Assembly (NCBI GenBank): GCA_024691145.1
Contig: JAILNW010000041.1
Span: 1 to 30,767 of the forward strand
From: Lachnospiraceae bacterium
GTDB taxonomy: Bacteria; Bacillota; Clostridia; Lachnospirales; Lachnospiraceae
DNA length: 30,767 bases
Reading direction: 5' to 3'
Positions 1 through 6,962 of this stretch are shown here, in pieces. The notes below the pieces were generated by a model. The model made no database searches and had not been told where the DNA came from. It saw only the letters and a program-made list of their open reading frames with translations. Each line of letters starts with the position of its first letter. The stretch's first letter is position 1. The position numbers and the translations under genes are program-made.

Positions 1-432
1 ATCCTTTTCATCCATCAGCTTTGCATTTTGTCTCTCAAATGCTCTATAATTGTTCATAACATTGTGAATGTTATAAGAATTATAAGAAAGATTTTGATTG
101 AGAAATCTAACTGGTCCCTGCTTTAACGAACTCAGCAACAACGAAAATGTAATCGTTCTCTGCTGTCCATCAACTATATTATAGTTGCCCACTTCATCAT
201 GATGAAGTATAAGTGTACCTACACGATACACTTCTTTGTTAGAATTCATCGCGTCTTTAATGTCATCTAATAACTGATTAGAATTTTTAACCGTCCATTT
301 ATACGGCCTCTGATACTCTGGAATATTTAAGTTGATCTCTTCTATCGATTTATTATTGCCTATATCAGTAATTTTGTTATTTATTAACAAATCTCCGATT
401 TTAGCAATCCCTAGGATCAAGTTGTTATTCAT
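1..432 (-). CDS. DUF262 (GmrS-N-like) protein, C-terminal part outside window
   Basis: The reading frame opens at an ATG at 432 and runs off the left edge, so only the first 144 residues are visible. Seen: the motif IPEYQRPYKW near residue 37, VGTLILHH near 71 and IVDGQQRT near 86. These are the hallmarks of the DUF262 fold, a ParB/Srx-like NTPase or nuclease-associated domain found in GmrSD type IV restriction systems, SspE and BrxU-like proteins. GAGG lies 9 nt upstream of the ATG and supports the start. It follows the AAA+ gene by about 98 bp in the same direction and may be the last gene of the same operon, although the AT-rich gap could hold its own promoter. By family, a role in defence against modified or foreign DNA is plausible. 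Whether a DUF1524 HNH domain follows cannot be seen here. Confidence 0.85.
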   Translation of the reverse strand, partial: MNNNLILGIAKIGDLLINNKITDIGNNKSIEEINLNIPEYQRPYKWTVKNSNQLLDDIKDAMNSNKEVYRVGTLILHHDEVGNYNIVDGQQRTITFSLLLSSLKQGPVRFLNQNLSYNSYNIHNVMNNYRAFERQNAKLMDEKD

Positions 433-530
433 ATAAAAACCTCATATCATTCCTTTTTGTATTATTATGTTGTAACAAGATGTTTCAGGAAAGGCTAATT
501 TTTAAACCTTTTTCTATCATATGTGTATGA

Positions 531-1667
531 CTAATTATCCCGAAAAATAAATTTGTCCGTCAAACTATCATAAATTGCTTTTTCTAATTTATTCTTTAAA
601 ATACGTATATTGTCATATCGACCTGCATTTTCTAAGAACCAGTTTCTAATGGATGTTCTGTCAATATAATTCTTTTCGTCTTTTATCAAATCCTTAGTAA
701 TATCCTCATACCAATTTAATACGATAGTTTGCTTTTCCTCAGCAGTTAAATCCTCGTATTTTACGCAACAACCAATTCTTGAAAACATAGCAGGTCCTAA
801 TGCCTTTTTTATTTCTTCTTCACTCATATAATTAGAAGTTAAAAGAAAAACTGCATTTCCCAAATCAACATCATAATTCGTGTCCACTAAATGTCCTTCA
901 TCAAATACCTCGTAAAAAGCATTGTAAAAAGTAGGATGTACCTTATCAAATTCATCTATTAAAACTATATTAGTCTCTCTGGCTAGTAAATCTCTTGCCA
1001 GGCTTACCTTTGAATGCTCAGATCCAAATACATAATCCATTGCCTCCTGGTTTTGCATCATAGAAAACTGTATTCGTTGGATTTTCCCTCCAAATGTTCT
1101 ACTAATACTCTTGGCTGTTTCCGTTTTGCCTACGCCAGAAGGACCATAGAGCATGATTACCACCGGCTTATTTGCTTTCTGTCTCATTAACCGATAAAGT
1201 CCACTGATAATAGCTTTTTTACTTTCTGTTTGTCCCAGAACATCAGATAGCAAATTCTGATGTGTTGTCCGTAACAAATCCACTGATGGAACCAAATATT
1301 CTGAGTGATCAACTTGAATATCATCTTCATAAAAGGATTCTAACGATTCCAAAACCTTTCTTGGAGGATTATGTACATATAACACATCCAAATCATGATT
1401 AAGACACACTATGCTTACAAAATTAGATAAAACATGTGGCAAAACAGATGAATAATCATCCGCACGACAAATGCAATAAGCATATTGAATCTTTTTGCTT
1501 AATTGAACTTCTTTAACGCCTGCCTCACTCGGTCTGATTCTCGAATTATAATGTTGAATCAGCTCCATAAACGGAGTTCCATCTCCCAAATCATCTAGAT
1601 TTTCTTTTTCCAAAAAAGCATTAAAATCTTTTTTACTTCCCCAAAATACTTTTACCTGATTAATCAT
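531..1667 (-). CDS. ClpB/ClpA-like AAA+ ATPase with a unique N-terminal domain
   Basis: This is a 378-aa protein with one AAA+ module of the Clp D2 type. Walker A GPSGVGKT is at residues 175-182, Walker B LIDEFDK at 236-242, sensor-1 LLTSN near 275-279, and an arginine-finger-like FSRIG near 296. A small helical lid domain follows to the C-terminus. Residues 1-140 match no family I recognise. They probably form the partner- or substrate-binding part. Its start lies inside the stop region of the upstream gene (8-bp overlap), with no strong ribosome binding site, so translation is probably coupled to the DUF6414-like gene and the two products probably act together. It is too short for a full ClpB disaggregase: there is no D1 and no middle coiled coil. 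Single-module AAA+ proteins of this kind are common motors in defence loci, but function here is inference. Confidence 0.85.
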   Translation of the reverse strand: MINQVKVFWGSKKDFNAFLEKENLDDLGDGTPFMELIQHYNSRIRPSEAGVKEVQLSKKIQYAYCICRADDYSSVLPHVLSNFVSIVCLNHDLDVLYVHNPPRKVLESLESFYEDDIQVDHSEYLVPSVDLLRTTHQNLLSDVLGQTESKKAIISGLYRLMRQKANKPVVIMLYGPSGVGKTETAKSISRTFGGKIQRIQFSMMQNQEAMDYVFGSEHSKVSLARDLLARETNIVLIDEFDKVHPTFYNAFYEVFDEGHLVDTNYDVDLGNAVFLLTSNYMSEEEIKKALGPAMFSRIGCCVKYEDLTAEEKQTIVLNWYEDITKDLIKDEKNYIDRTSIRNWFLENAGRYDNIRILKNKLEKAIYDSLTDKFIFRDN

Positions 1668-2478
1668 TTATTTCTACACCTGCCAGCAAAACGTCATATA
1701 CATCAATTTTCTTTGTTTTATCATCCTTGGATTCATCTGTAGCAGCCTCTGGTTGATACTCTGGATTATCTAGTAAAATTGATGACGCATCAATATCAAG
1801 TTCATTATTGATATTTAATTGGTCTAGAGAACTCGTTCCAACTTTTATTGCATAAATGCTCAAATTCATTTTAAGCAAATCATTAATTTTATAGTTATTC
1901 CGCAAAGATGAGATATTAAACCTCAAGATAACTCTACTGTTTCCTTTTGTTCCAACAAATTCATAATAGCCTTTTGCCGATTTAAGAGCATTTTCGAGTT
2001 TCTCGACAGCTATGCTAAACTCACCCGCTGGAATATTGGTTCCATTTTTCATCATCGATAAATATGGCGAAACCATAACTATATATGATAAAGAATTTTT
2101 TTCTACAGATATTCTGTAACCTTCAAATTTCTTAATAGCTCCTTTAGCAGCTTTCCCATTAGATTTTATATTTCCATCAACAGTCTCTAGGAAATCAGTT
2201 AAGATTGTGTTTTTTACAATATTTTTTGCAATTTTATCTGTATTAATAGATGCACTTGCATTTGCATATACTGATCCACTTGCTTCAAAACCTAATATAG
2301 CCTTAAAAATACCAGACATTTTTACTCCTGCTCTAGCTTCAACCCCTGTATTTACTCCAGCAGTCGTTTCCTTTAACAGCTCCGTTGTTTTTTGAAGTTC
2401 TCCGCCGGCGACTATTTGCACATAATCGGTTACTGAAGTCTCATCAAAATAAACAATTTTGCAAATTGTACTTCCCAT
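1660..2478 (-). CDS. DUF6414-like protein, partner of the AAA+ ATPase
   Basis: The 272-aa protein begins with an FDETSVTDYVQI(V)AGG-type sequence. I associate this with DUF6414 from memory; the assignment needs a profile search. Residues 38-95 are rich in small residues (Gly, Ala, Ser, Val), with a stretch that could be an amphipathic or membrane-active segment, but it is not a clear transmembrane helix. The C-terminal half is mixed alpha/beta and ends in an acidic, Lys-rich linker before a short hydrophobic end. GAGGAG sits 9 nt before the ATG, so the start is well supported. It overlaps the AAA+ gene by 8 bp, which is strong evidence of a functional pair. There is no predicted enzyme motif. 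A role as sensor or effector in the AAA+/DUF262 module is inference. Confidence 0.75.
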   Translation of the reverse strand: MGSTICKIVYFDETSVTDYVQIVAGGELQKTTELLKETTAGVNTGVEARAGVKMSGIFKAILGFEASGSVYANASASINTDKIAKNIVKNTILTDFLETVDGNIKSNGKAAKGAIKKFEGYRISVEKNSLSYIVMVSPYLSMMKNGTNIPAGEFSIAVEKLENALKSAKGYYEFVGTKGNSRVILRFNISSLRNNYKINDLLKMNLSIYAIKVGTSSLDQLNINNELDIDASSILLDNPEYQPEAATDESKDDKTKKIDVYDVLLAGVEIND

Positions 2479-2544
2479 AGAATTATTCTCCTCTTAGTTT
2501 TTTACAAGCAATTCCTGCTACCTAACACAACAAGTCAATAAAAC

Positions 2545-2740
2545 CTATAATTCAACATTAAATAGGCGCTTCAATCCCTTCTTATTCTTCGGCAATACTC
2601 TATTAGGATTTAAACACCTTATGTAATCCCCCATATGGTCGTCAGCAATATCTTGAATCATTACAATTTCTTCTCTCATCATCATCCATATCTTCAAGAT
2701 CATCTAAATCGAAATCTTCATCATCTGAAGCAGTATCATC
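2545..2740 (-). pseudogene. Remnant downstream of the EF-hand gene
   Basis: Past the TGA at 2741-2743 the same frame continues for about 32 codons with a strongly acidic sequence (DDTASDDEDFDLDDLEDMDD) down to a second stop at 2642. Tails like this belong to small EF-hand proteins of Firmicutes as I remember them, which suggests a premature stop or a programmed truncation. A second frame, 2545-2685, encodes 46 aa starting MMMREEIVMIQDIADD and ending in a basic segment. It has no good ribosome binding site and could be the frameshifted end of the same gene or a remnant of another. The rest of the gap up to the next gene (2479-2544) shows only the ribosome binding site of the DUF6414-like gene. 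Confidence 0.4.
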
Positions 2741-2866
2741 TCAATTAATCTCCCTAGAAATGTAATCAAGTTGAACAGCTTGCTCCACAGGATCAAGCAC
2801 ACCATCCCTATTTAAATCAAAAAGACGATTAAATGAATTTTCTACACTTCTGTCTAAAAATCCCAT
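2741..2866 (-). CDS. Small EF-hand protein, probably truncated
   Basis: This 41-aa reading frame starts at the ATG at 2866, only 2 nt after the stop of the 244-aa gene. GAGGAA inside the end of that gene acts as its ribosome binding site, so translational coupling is likely. The peptide contains one canonical EF-hand loop, FDLNRDGVLDPVEQ (D-x-N-x-D-G-x-L-D-x-x-E), near residues 16-29, predicting calcium binding. The frame is stopped by a TGA, after which the acidic continuation typical of such proteins stays open in the same frame. Either the gene has suffered a nonsense change or the short form is functional. Its role is unknown. Its position suggests it belongs with the 244-aa protein. Confidence 0.6.
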   Translation of the reverse strand: MGFLDRSVENSFNRLFDLNRDGVLDPVEQAVQLDYISREIN

Positions 2867-2868
2867 AA

Positions 2869-3603
2869 TTATTCCTCGCTTTCTGATGTAGCACCATCAT
2901 CTAAAAACAATCTCAACATGTTAGCCATCATCTCACCCCTGTCAAGACTACAAAGCTCGTAATTCACATGGGTTCCTTCTGGCTCCCATCCACATAAAAA
3001 TGGCGTTTCTCCTAAATCTCCTTTTTCCAGACAATAATATGCTGATTTATCATGAACAGTATCAAAGAAAGCATATGCCTCATAACAAAGAGGTTCTTCT
3101 TCTGGTTCTGGAAATATTATTTGGGCAACAAGAATATCTTTAATTCTAAAAGGTTTTACCGTAATAATATTATTACCATATTGATTGGAAATACCTTCAC
3201 TCTCCATATATTCCAGGATTAGCTTATTTAGAATATTGTCCTCATCAGCGATAGCCATCATAAACTTAATCCCTTCATTAAAAAACATTTCTGGTATCAA
3301 CTTATGCTCAAACATATACCAAATTTGATGCATAGAGAAAGGCTTTTTTTCCTGAGTAAAACTATTATCAATTATTCCTTCTGCTATAACTTCATTGAGC
3401 CACCATGCATGATTTTCTATCGACAGTTTCAAATAATTTGTGATAGAACCATCATCTTTTTTTATCATCACCGGAGCGTCATCCCATTCCGCTTTTTCTT
3501 CATCACGCTCAGTAAATACATACATTTTTTTATATTCCTGGTAGAAGTTAATATTCTTATTTACCTCCATAGCCTTGGATAAGGCTTGATTAAAATCTAT
3601 CAT
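2869..3603 (-). CDS. Unrecognised 244-aa protein, first gene of the accessory block
   Basis: I do not recognise a family. The protein is soluble, acidic and rich in aromatic residues, with no signal peptide or membrane helix. The N-terminal part carries many Lys and Glu residues (YQEYKKMYVFTERDEEKAEW), and the middle holds a helical HAWWLNEVIAEGII segment. The C-terminal third has a CYEAYAFFDT...CGWEPEGTHVNYELC region with four cysteines in about 53 residues, too unevenly spaced to call a metal site. AAGGAG lies 10 nt before the ATG and supports the start. It is the promoter-proximal gene of the minus-strand block running towards position 1 and is followed at once by the small EF-hand gene. 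The surroundings suggest an accessory or defence role, but nothing in the protein shows it. Confidence 0.7.
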   Translation of the reverse strand: MIDFNQALSKAMEVNKNINFYQEYKKMYVFTERDEEKAEWDDAPVMIKKDDGSITNYLKLSIENHAWWLNEVIAEGIIDNSFTQEKKPFSMHQIWYMFEHKLIPEMFFNEGIKFMMAIADEDNILNKLILEYMESEGISNQYGNNIITVKPFRIKDILVAQIIFPEPEEEPLCYEAYAFFDTVHDKSAYYCLEKGDLGETPFLCGWEPEGTHVNYELCSLDRGEMMANMLRLFLDDGATSESEE

Positions 3604-3642
3604 CTGTCTCTCACTCCTTATGGCTTCAAATACGTTTACTTA

Positions 3643-3768
3643 CCAGTTCAAAAGAGGCCATACTTCTATATATCAAAACAACAAACACAACAAATCATTT
3701 TTTTAAGGTATAAATTATGAAAGTAAAGTAACCAAAAAAACACTTTGTATAGCCTCTTTTGAACTGGC
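3643..3768 (-). repeat. 126-bp element with 21-bp terminal inverted repeats in the leader of the accessory block
   Basis: The arms CCAGTTCAAAAGAGGC (3643-3658) and its exact complement (3753-3768) are extended inward by CATAC/GTATA, giving 21 pairs with a single mismatch. In minus-strand RNA that mismatch becomes a G-U pair, so the transcript can form an unbroken 21-bp stem with an AT-rich loop of about 84 nt. On the plus strand it is a C-A mismatch. The element lies between the likely promoter (about 3800) and the 244-aa gene. No target-site duplication and no open frame are visible. It may be a MITE-like relic or a structured leader RNA. Confidence 0.6.
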
Positions 3769-3799
3769 AAAAATATCTGTTCCTTATGTACTTATAATA

Positions 3800-3828
3800 T
3801 TATAACATACTGCATTTCCAAATTAAAG
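3800..3828 (-). promoter_or_regulatory. Candidate promoter of the accessory block
   Basis: On the minus strand a TATAAT box (3800-3805) follows an AT-rich stretch with only a weak TTTAAT at the -35 position, 17 bp upstream. It would produce a leader of about 190 nt containing the long stem-loop. The rest of 3604-3996, apart from the inverted repeat and the ppdK terminator, is AT-rich with nothing else I can identify. Confidence 0.4.
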
Positions 3829-3923
3829 AAATTTTTTACAATTATCTGTCGTGTTATTGTAACAACAAAGTATCATTGATATATTCTCCATTAATATTAT
3901 TATAGCTTATTACTTTACATGAT

Positions 3924-3964
3924 AAAAAAAGGTCATACAGCCTCCGAAGAAACTGTACGACCTT
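3924..3964 (-). terminator. Rho-independent terminator of ppdK
   Basis: On the minus strand the stem AAGGTCGTACAG pairs with CTGTATGACCTT (one G-U), with a loop of TTTCTTCGGAGG, followed by a run of seven T. It starts about 33 bp after the ppdK stop codon and cleanly separates ppdK from the accessory block. Confidence 0.9.
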
Positions 3965-3996
3965 CAATTTATTATTAAGCTCTATAATATTTTTTA

Positions 3997-6621
3997 TTAT
4001 TTATTAGCAATTGCTGCCTGAGCTGCTGCAAGTCTTGCAATAGGTACTCTAAATGGTGAGCAAGATACATAGTCAAGTCCAATCTTATGGCAGAACTCAA
4101 CTGATGAAGGATCTCCACCGTGCTCTCCACAGATACCGATATGAAGCTTGTTGTTAACTGGCTTACCAAGTTTGATAGCCATTTCCATTAACTTACCAAC
4201 ACCTGTCTGGTCAAGCTTAGCAAATGGATCATTCTCGAAGATCTTAGCATCATAGTAAGCGTTAAGGAACTTACCAGCATCATCTCTTGAGAAACCAAAT
4301 GTCATCTGAGTTAAATCGTTAGTACCGAAGCAGAAGAAATCAGCTTCCTTAGCGATCTCATCAGCAGTAAGAGCTGCTCTAGGGATCTCGATCATTGTAC
4401 CAACTTCATACTCAAGGCTAACGCCAGCTGCTGCGATTTCAGCGTCTGCAGTCTCAACAACTACCTTCTTAACGTTCTTAAGCTCTTTGATCTCACATAC
4501 AAGTGGAATCATGATTTCTGGCTTAACAGCCCAATCTGGATGATTCTTCTTAGTATTGATTGCTGCACGGATAACAGCCTTAGTCTGCATCTTAGCGATT
4601 TCTGGATAAGTTACAGCAAGACGGCATCCTCTGTGTCCCATCATTGGGTTGAACTCGTGAAGTGCATCACACATAGTCTTGATCTCTTCTACAGTCTTAC
4701 CCTTAGTATCTGCTAATTTCTTGATGTCAGCTTCTTCAGTAGGAACGAACTCATGAAGAGGTGGATCAAGGAATCTGATAGTAACTGGGCAACCTTCAAG
4801 AGCTTCATATAACTTCTCGAAGTCTCCCTGCTGCATAGGAAGAATCTTCTCAAGTGCAGCTTCTCTTTCTTCAACTGTATCTGAAACGATCATTTCTCTG
4901 AATGCGTCAATTCTGTCGCCTTCAAAGAACATATGCTCAGTACGGCAAAGACCGATACCTTCTGCTCCAAGCTCACGAGCCTTCTTAGCATCTGCTGGAG
5001 TATCAGCATTAGTTCTAACCTTTAATGTTCTGTACTTGTCAGCCCACTCCATAACTCTACCAAACTCACCAGCGATAGTAGCGTCAACTGTAGCGATCTG
5101 ACCATCATATATATTACCAGTAGTTCCGTCGATTGAGATGAAATCTCCCTCGTGGAAAGTCTTACCAGCTAATGTAAACTGCTTATTATCTTCGTCCATT
5201 GCGATATCTCCACAACCAGATACGCAGCAAGTACCCATACCACGAGCAACAACTGCAGCGTGTGAAGTCATACCACCACGAACTGTTAAGATACCCTGAG
5301 CAACCTTCATACCAGTGATATCTTCTGGTGAAGTCTCAAGACGAACAAGAACAACTTTCTCGCCCTTAGCATCCCATGCTTCAGCATCTTCAGCTGTGAA
5401 TACGATCTTACCGCAAGCAGCTCCAGGAGAAGCTCCTAAACCTTTACCCATAGGAGTTGCAGCCTTAAGTGCAGCAGCATCAAACTGTGGATGTAATAAA
5501 GTATCTAAGTTACGAGGATCGATCATAGCAACTGCTTCTTCTTCAGTTCTCATGCCTTCATCAACTAAGTCACAAGCGATCTTTAAAGCAGCCTGAGCTG
5601 TTCTCTTACCATTTCTAGTCTGTAACATGTATAATTTACCATGCTCAACTGTGAATTCCATATCCTGCATATCTCTGTAGTGATCTTCAAGAGTTACGCA
5701 AACTTTCTTAAACTGCTCGAAAGCCTCTGGGAACTTCTGCTCCATCTCAGCGATCTTCATAGGAGTTCTAACACCTGCAACAACGTCTTCACCCTGTGCA
5801 TTTGTAAGGAATTCTCCGAAAAGACCCTTAGCACCTGTAGCTGGGTCACGAGTAAATGCAACACCTGTACCACAGTCATCTCCCATGTTACCAAATGCCA
5901 TAGACTGTACGTTTACAGCAGTACCCCATGAGTAAGGGATATCGTTATCTCTTCTGTATACGTTAGCTCTTGGGTTATCCCATGAACGGAATACAGCCTT
6001 GATAGCTCCCATTAACTGCTCCTTAGGATCGTTAGGGAAATCAGCACCGATCTTCTCTTTGTACTCAGCCTTGAACTGGTTAGCAAGTTCCTTTAAATCG
6101 TTAGCGTCAAGCTCAACATCCTGCTTAACACCCTTCTTCTCTTTCATAGCGTCGATAAGCTGCTCGAAATACTTCTTACCAACTTCCATAACTACGTCAG
6201 AGTACATCTGTATAAATCTTCTATAGCAATCCCAAGCCCAACGAGGATTTCCTGATTTCTCAGCGATTGTGTTAACAACGTCTTCGTTAAGACCAAGATT
6301 AAGAATTGTATCCATCATACCAGGCATAGAAGCTCTAGCACCAGAACGAACTGAAACAAGAAGTGGGTTCTCCTTATCTCCGAATTTCTTACCAGTGATG
6401 CTTTCCATCTTCTCAATGTACTCATTGATCTGACCCTGAATCTCAGCGTTGATCTCTCTACCATCTTCATAATACTGAGTACAAGCCTCTGTAGTAATTG
6501 TGAATCCCTGTGGTACTGGAAGACCGATATTAGTCATCTCTGCTAAGTTAGCACCTTTACCACCAAGGAGCTCACGCATGTTAGCGTTACCTTCTGTGAA
6601 CAAATATACCCATTTTGCCAT
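3997..6621 (-). CDS. ppdK: Pyruvate, phosphate dikinase
   Basis: The 874-aa cytosolic enzyme interconverts ATP + Pi + pyruvate and AMP + PPi + PEP. In anaerobic Clostridia it links glycolysis and gluconeogenesis and allows PPi-dependent ATP gain. All domains are present in the usual order and length: the N-terminal ATP-grasp domain (FTEGNANMRELLGGKGANLAEM at the start; quoted motif split as FTEGNANMRE and LLGGKGANLAEM), the swivelling phosphohistidine domain with GGMTSHAAVVARGMG around residue 450 (the catalytic His), and the PEP/pyruvate barrel with GTNDLTQM and the late CGEHGGDP motif (catalytic Cys). AGGAGG precedes the ATG by 9-10 nt. It is a single-gene unit with its own promoter, long leader and terminator. 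Codon use is even and G/C-richer than its neighbours, as expected for a highly expressed gene. It also supplies PEP, the substrate of the phosphonate pathway encoded further along. Confidence 0.97.
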   Translation of the reverse strand: MAKWVYLFTEGNANMRELLGGKGANLAEMTNIGLPVPQGFTITTEACTQYYEDGREINAEIQGQINEYIEKMESITGKKFGDKENPLLVSVRSGARASMPGMMDTILNLGLNEDVVNTIAEKSGNPRWAWDCYRRFIQMYSDVVMEVGKKYFEQLIDAMKEKKGVKQDVELDANDLKELANQFKAEYKEKIGADFPNDPKEQLMGAIKAVFRSWDNPRANVYRRDNDIPYSWGTAVNVQSMAFGNMGDDCGTGVAFTRDPATGAKGLFGEFLTNAQGEDVVAGVRTPMKIAEMEQKFPEAFEQFKKVCVTLEDHYRDMQDMEFTVEHGKLYMLQTRNGKRTAQAALKIACDLVDEGMRTEEEAVAMIDPRNLDTLLHPQFDAAALKAATPMGKGLGASPGAACGKIVFTAEDAEAWDAKGEKVVLVRLETSPEDITGMKVAQGILTVRGGMTSHAAVVARGMGTCCVSGCGDIAMDEDNKQFTLAGKTFHEGDFISIDGTTGNIYDGQIATVDATIAGEFGRVMEWADKYRTLKVRTNADTPADAKKARELGAEGIGLCRTEHMFFEGDRIDAFREMIVSDTVEEREAALEKILPMQQGDFEKLYEALEGCPVTIRFLDPPLHEFVPTEEADIKKLADTKGKTVEEIKTMCDALHEFNPMMGHRGCRLAVTYPEIAKMQTKAVIRAAINTKKNHPDWAVKPEIMIPLVCEIKELKNVKKVVVETADAEIAAAGVSLEYEVGTMIEIPRAALTADEIAKEADFFCFGTNDLTQMTFGFSRDDAGKFLNAYYDAKIFENDPFAKLDQTGVGKLMEMAIKLGKPVNNKLHIGICGEHGGDPSSVEFCHKIGLDYVSCSPFRVPIARLAAAQAAIANK

Positions 6622-6834
6622 TTAAAAGTTACCTCCTAAAATTTAATAATTATTTATTTTTTTAGATGCTCTCCTATAAGTATGTATACCTATATACAAA
6701 ATAAGTAGTGCGACGAAGTTACCATCCCACTCAACATATGTGAACAGTAACTAAAAAGTTCCCCTCACACGTCCTTAAGAAAGCAGCTAATATTATCTTT
6801 TAAGTAACATTTCGAGATAAAAATCTCGTCACCA
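6622..6834 (-). promoter_or_regulatory. Long (about 210 nt) leader of ppdK
   Basis: From the predicted start site to the ATG is about 210 nt without a gene. The leader can form a hairpin CGAGATttttATCTCG near its 5' end, and AGTTAC (6717-6722 complement) pairs with GTAACT (6747-6752) around a 24-nt loop. I find no match to a riboswitch class I know, and no terminator before the coding region. It may control translation or stability of ppdK mRNA. That is inference. Confidence 0.4.
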
Positions 6835-6840
6835 TTTAAC

Positions 6841-6868
6841 ATTATACCATATCGTATGGTTTATGCAA
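6841..6868 (-). promoter_or_regulatory. ppdK promoter with an inverted repeat in the spacer
   Basis: On the minus strand TTGCAT (6863-6868) and TATAAT (6841-6846) are separated by 16 bp. The spacer and the edge of the -10 box carry the inverted repeat ACCATAcgaTATGGT (6846-6860), a good position for a repressor. It is the only strong promoter in the gap. Confidence 0.7.
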
Positions 6869-6900
6869 ATATTTTTTTTCATTGTTTTTAAAAAAAATCC

Positions 6901-6928
6901 ATTTTTGTACTTAAAAAAGTACAAAAAT
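6901..6928. repeat. AT-rich perfect inverted repeat
   Basis: ATTTTTGTACTT (6901-6912) and AAGTACAAAAAT (6917-6928) are exact complements around AAAA. It directly abuts the terminator of the zinc-ribbon gene and may act as a back-up stop or be a binding site. Its stem is too AT-rich to be a strong terminator. Confidence 0.6.
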
Positions 6929-6950
6929 AAGGAACTCCTTAGAGTTCCTT
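6923..6950 (-). terminator. Terminator of the zinc-ribbon gene operon
   Basis: On the minus strand AAGGAACTC (complement of 6942-6950) pairs with GAGTTCCTT (complement of 6929-6937) around a TAAG loop, followed by ATTTTTG. It lies 12 bp after the stop codon of the zinc-ribbon gene. Confidence 0.85.
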
Positions 6951-6962
6951 AAAATTTTTTTA

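Noticed and set aside
5641..5931. Plus-strand reading frames inside ppdK
   Set aside because: They lie antisense to a fully conserved enzyme and have no start signals.
6700..6760. T-box leader upstream of ppdK (GGGATGGTAAC resembles the T-box signature)
   Set aside because: There is no AGGGTGGNACCGCG core, no specifier stem and no terminator, and ppdK is not a T-box gene.
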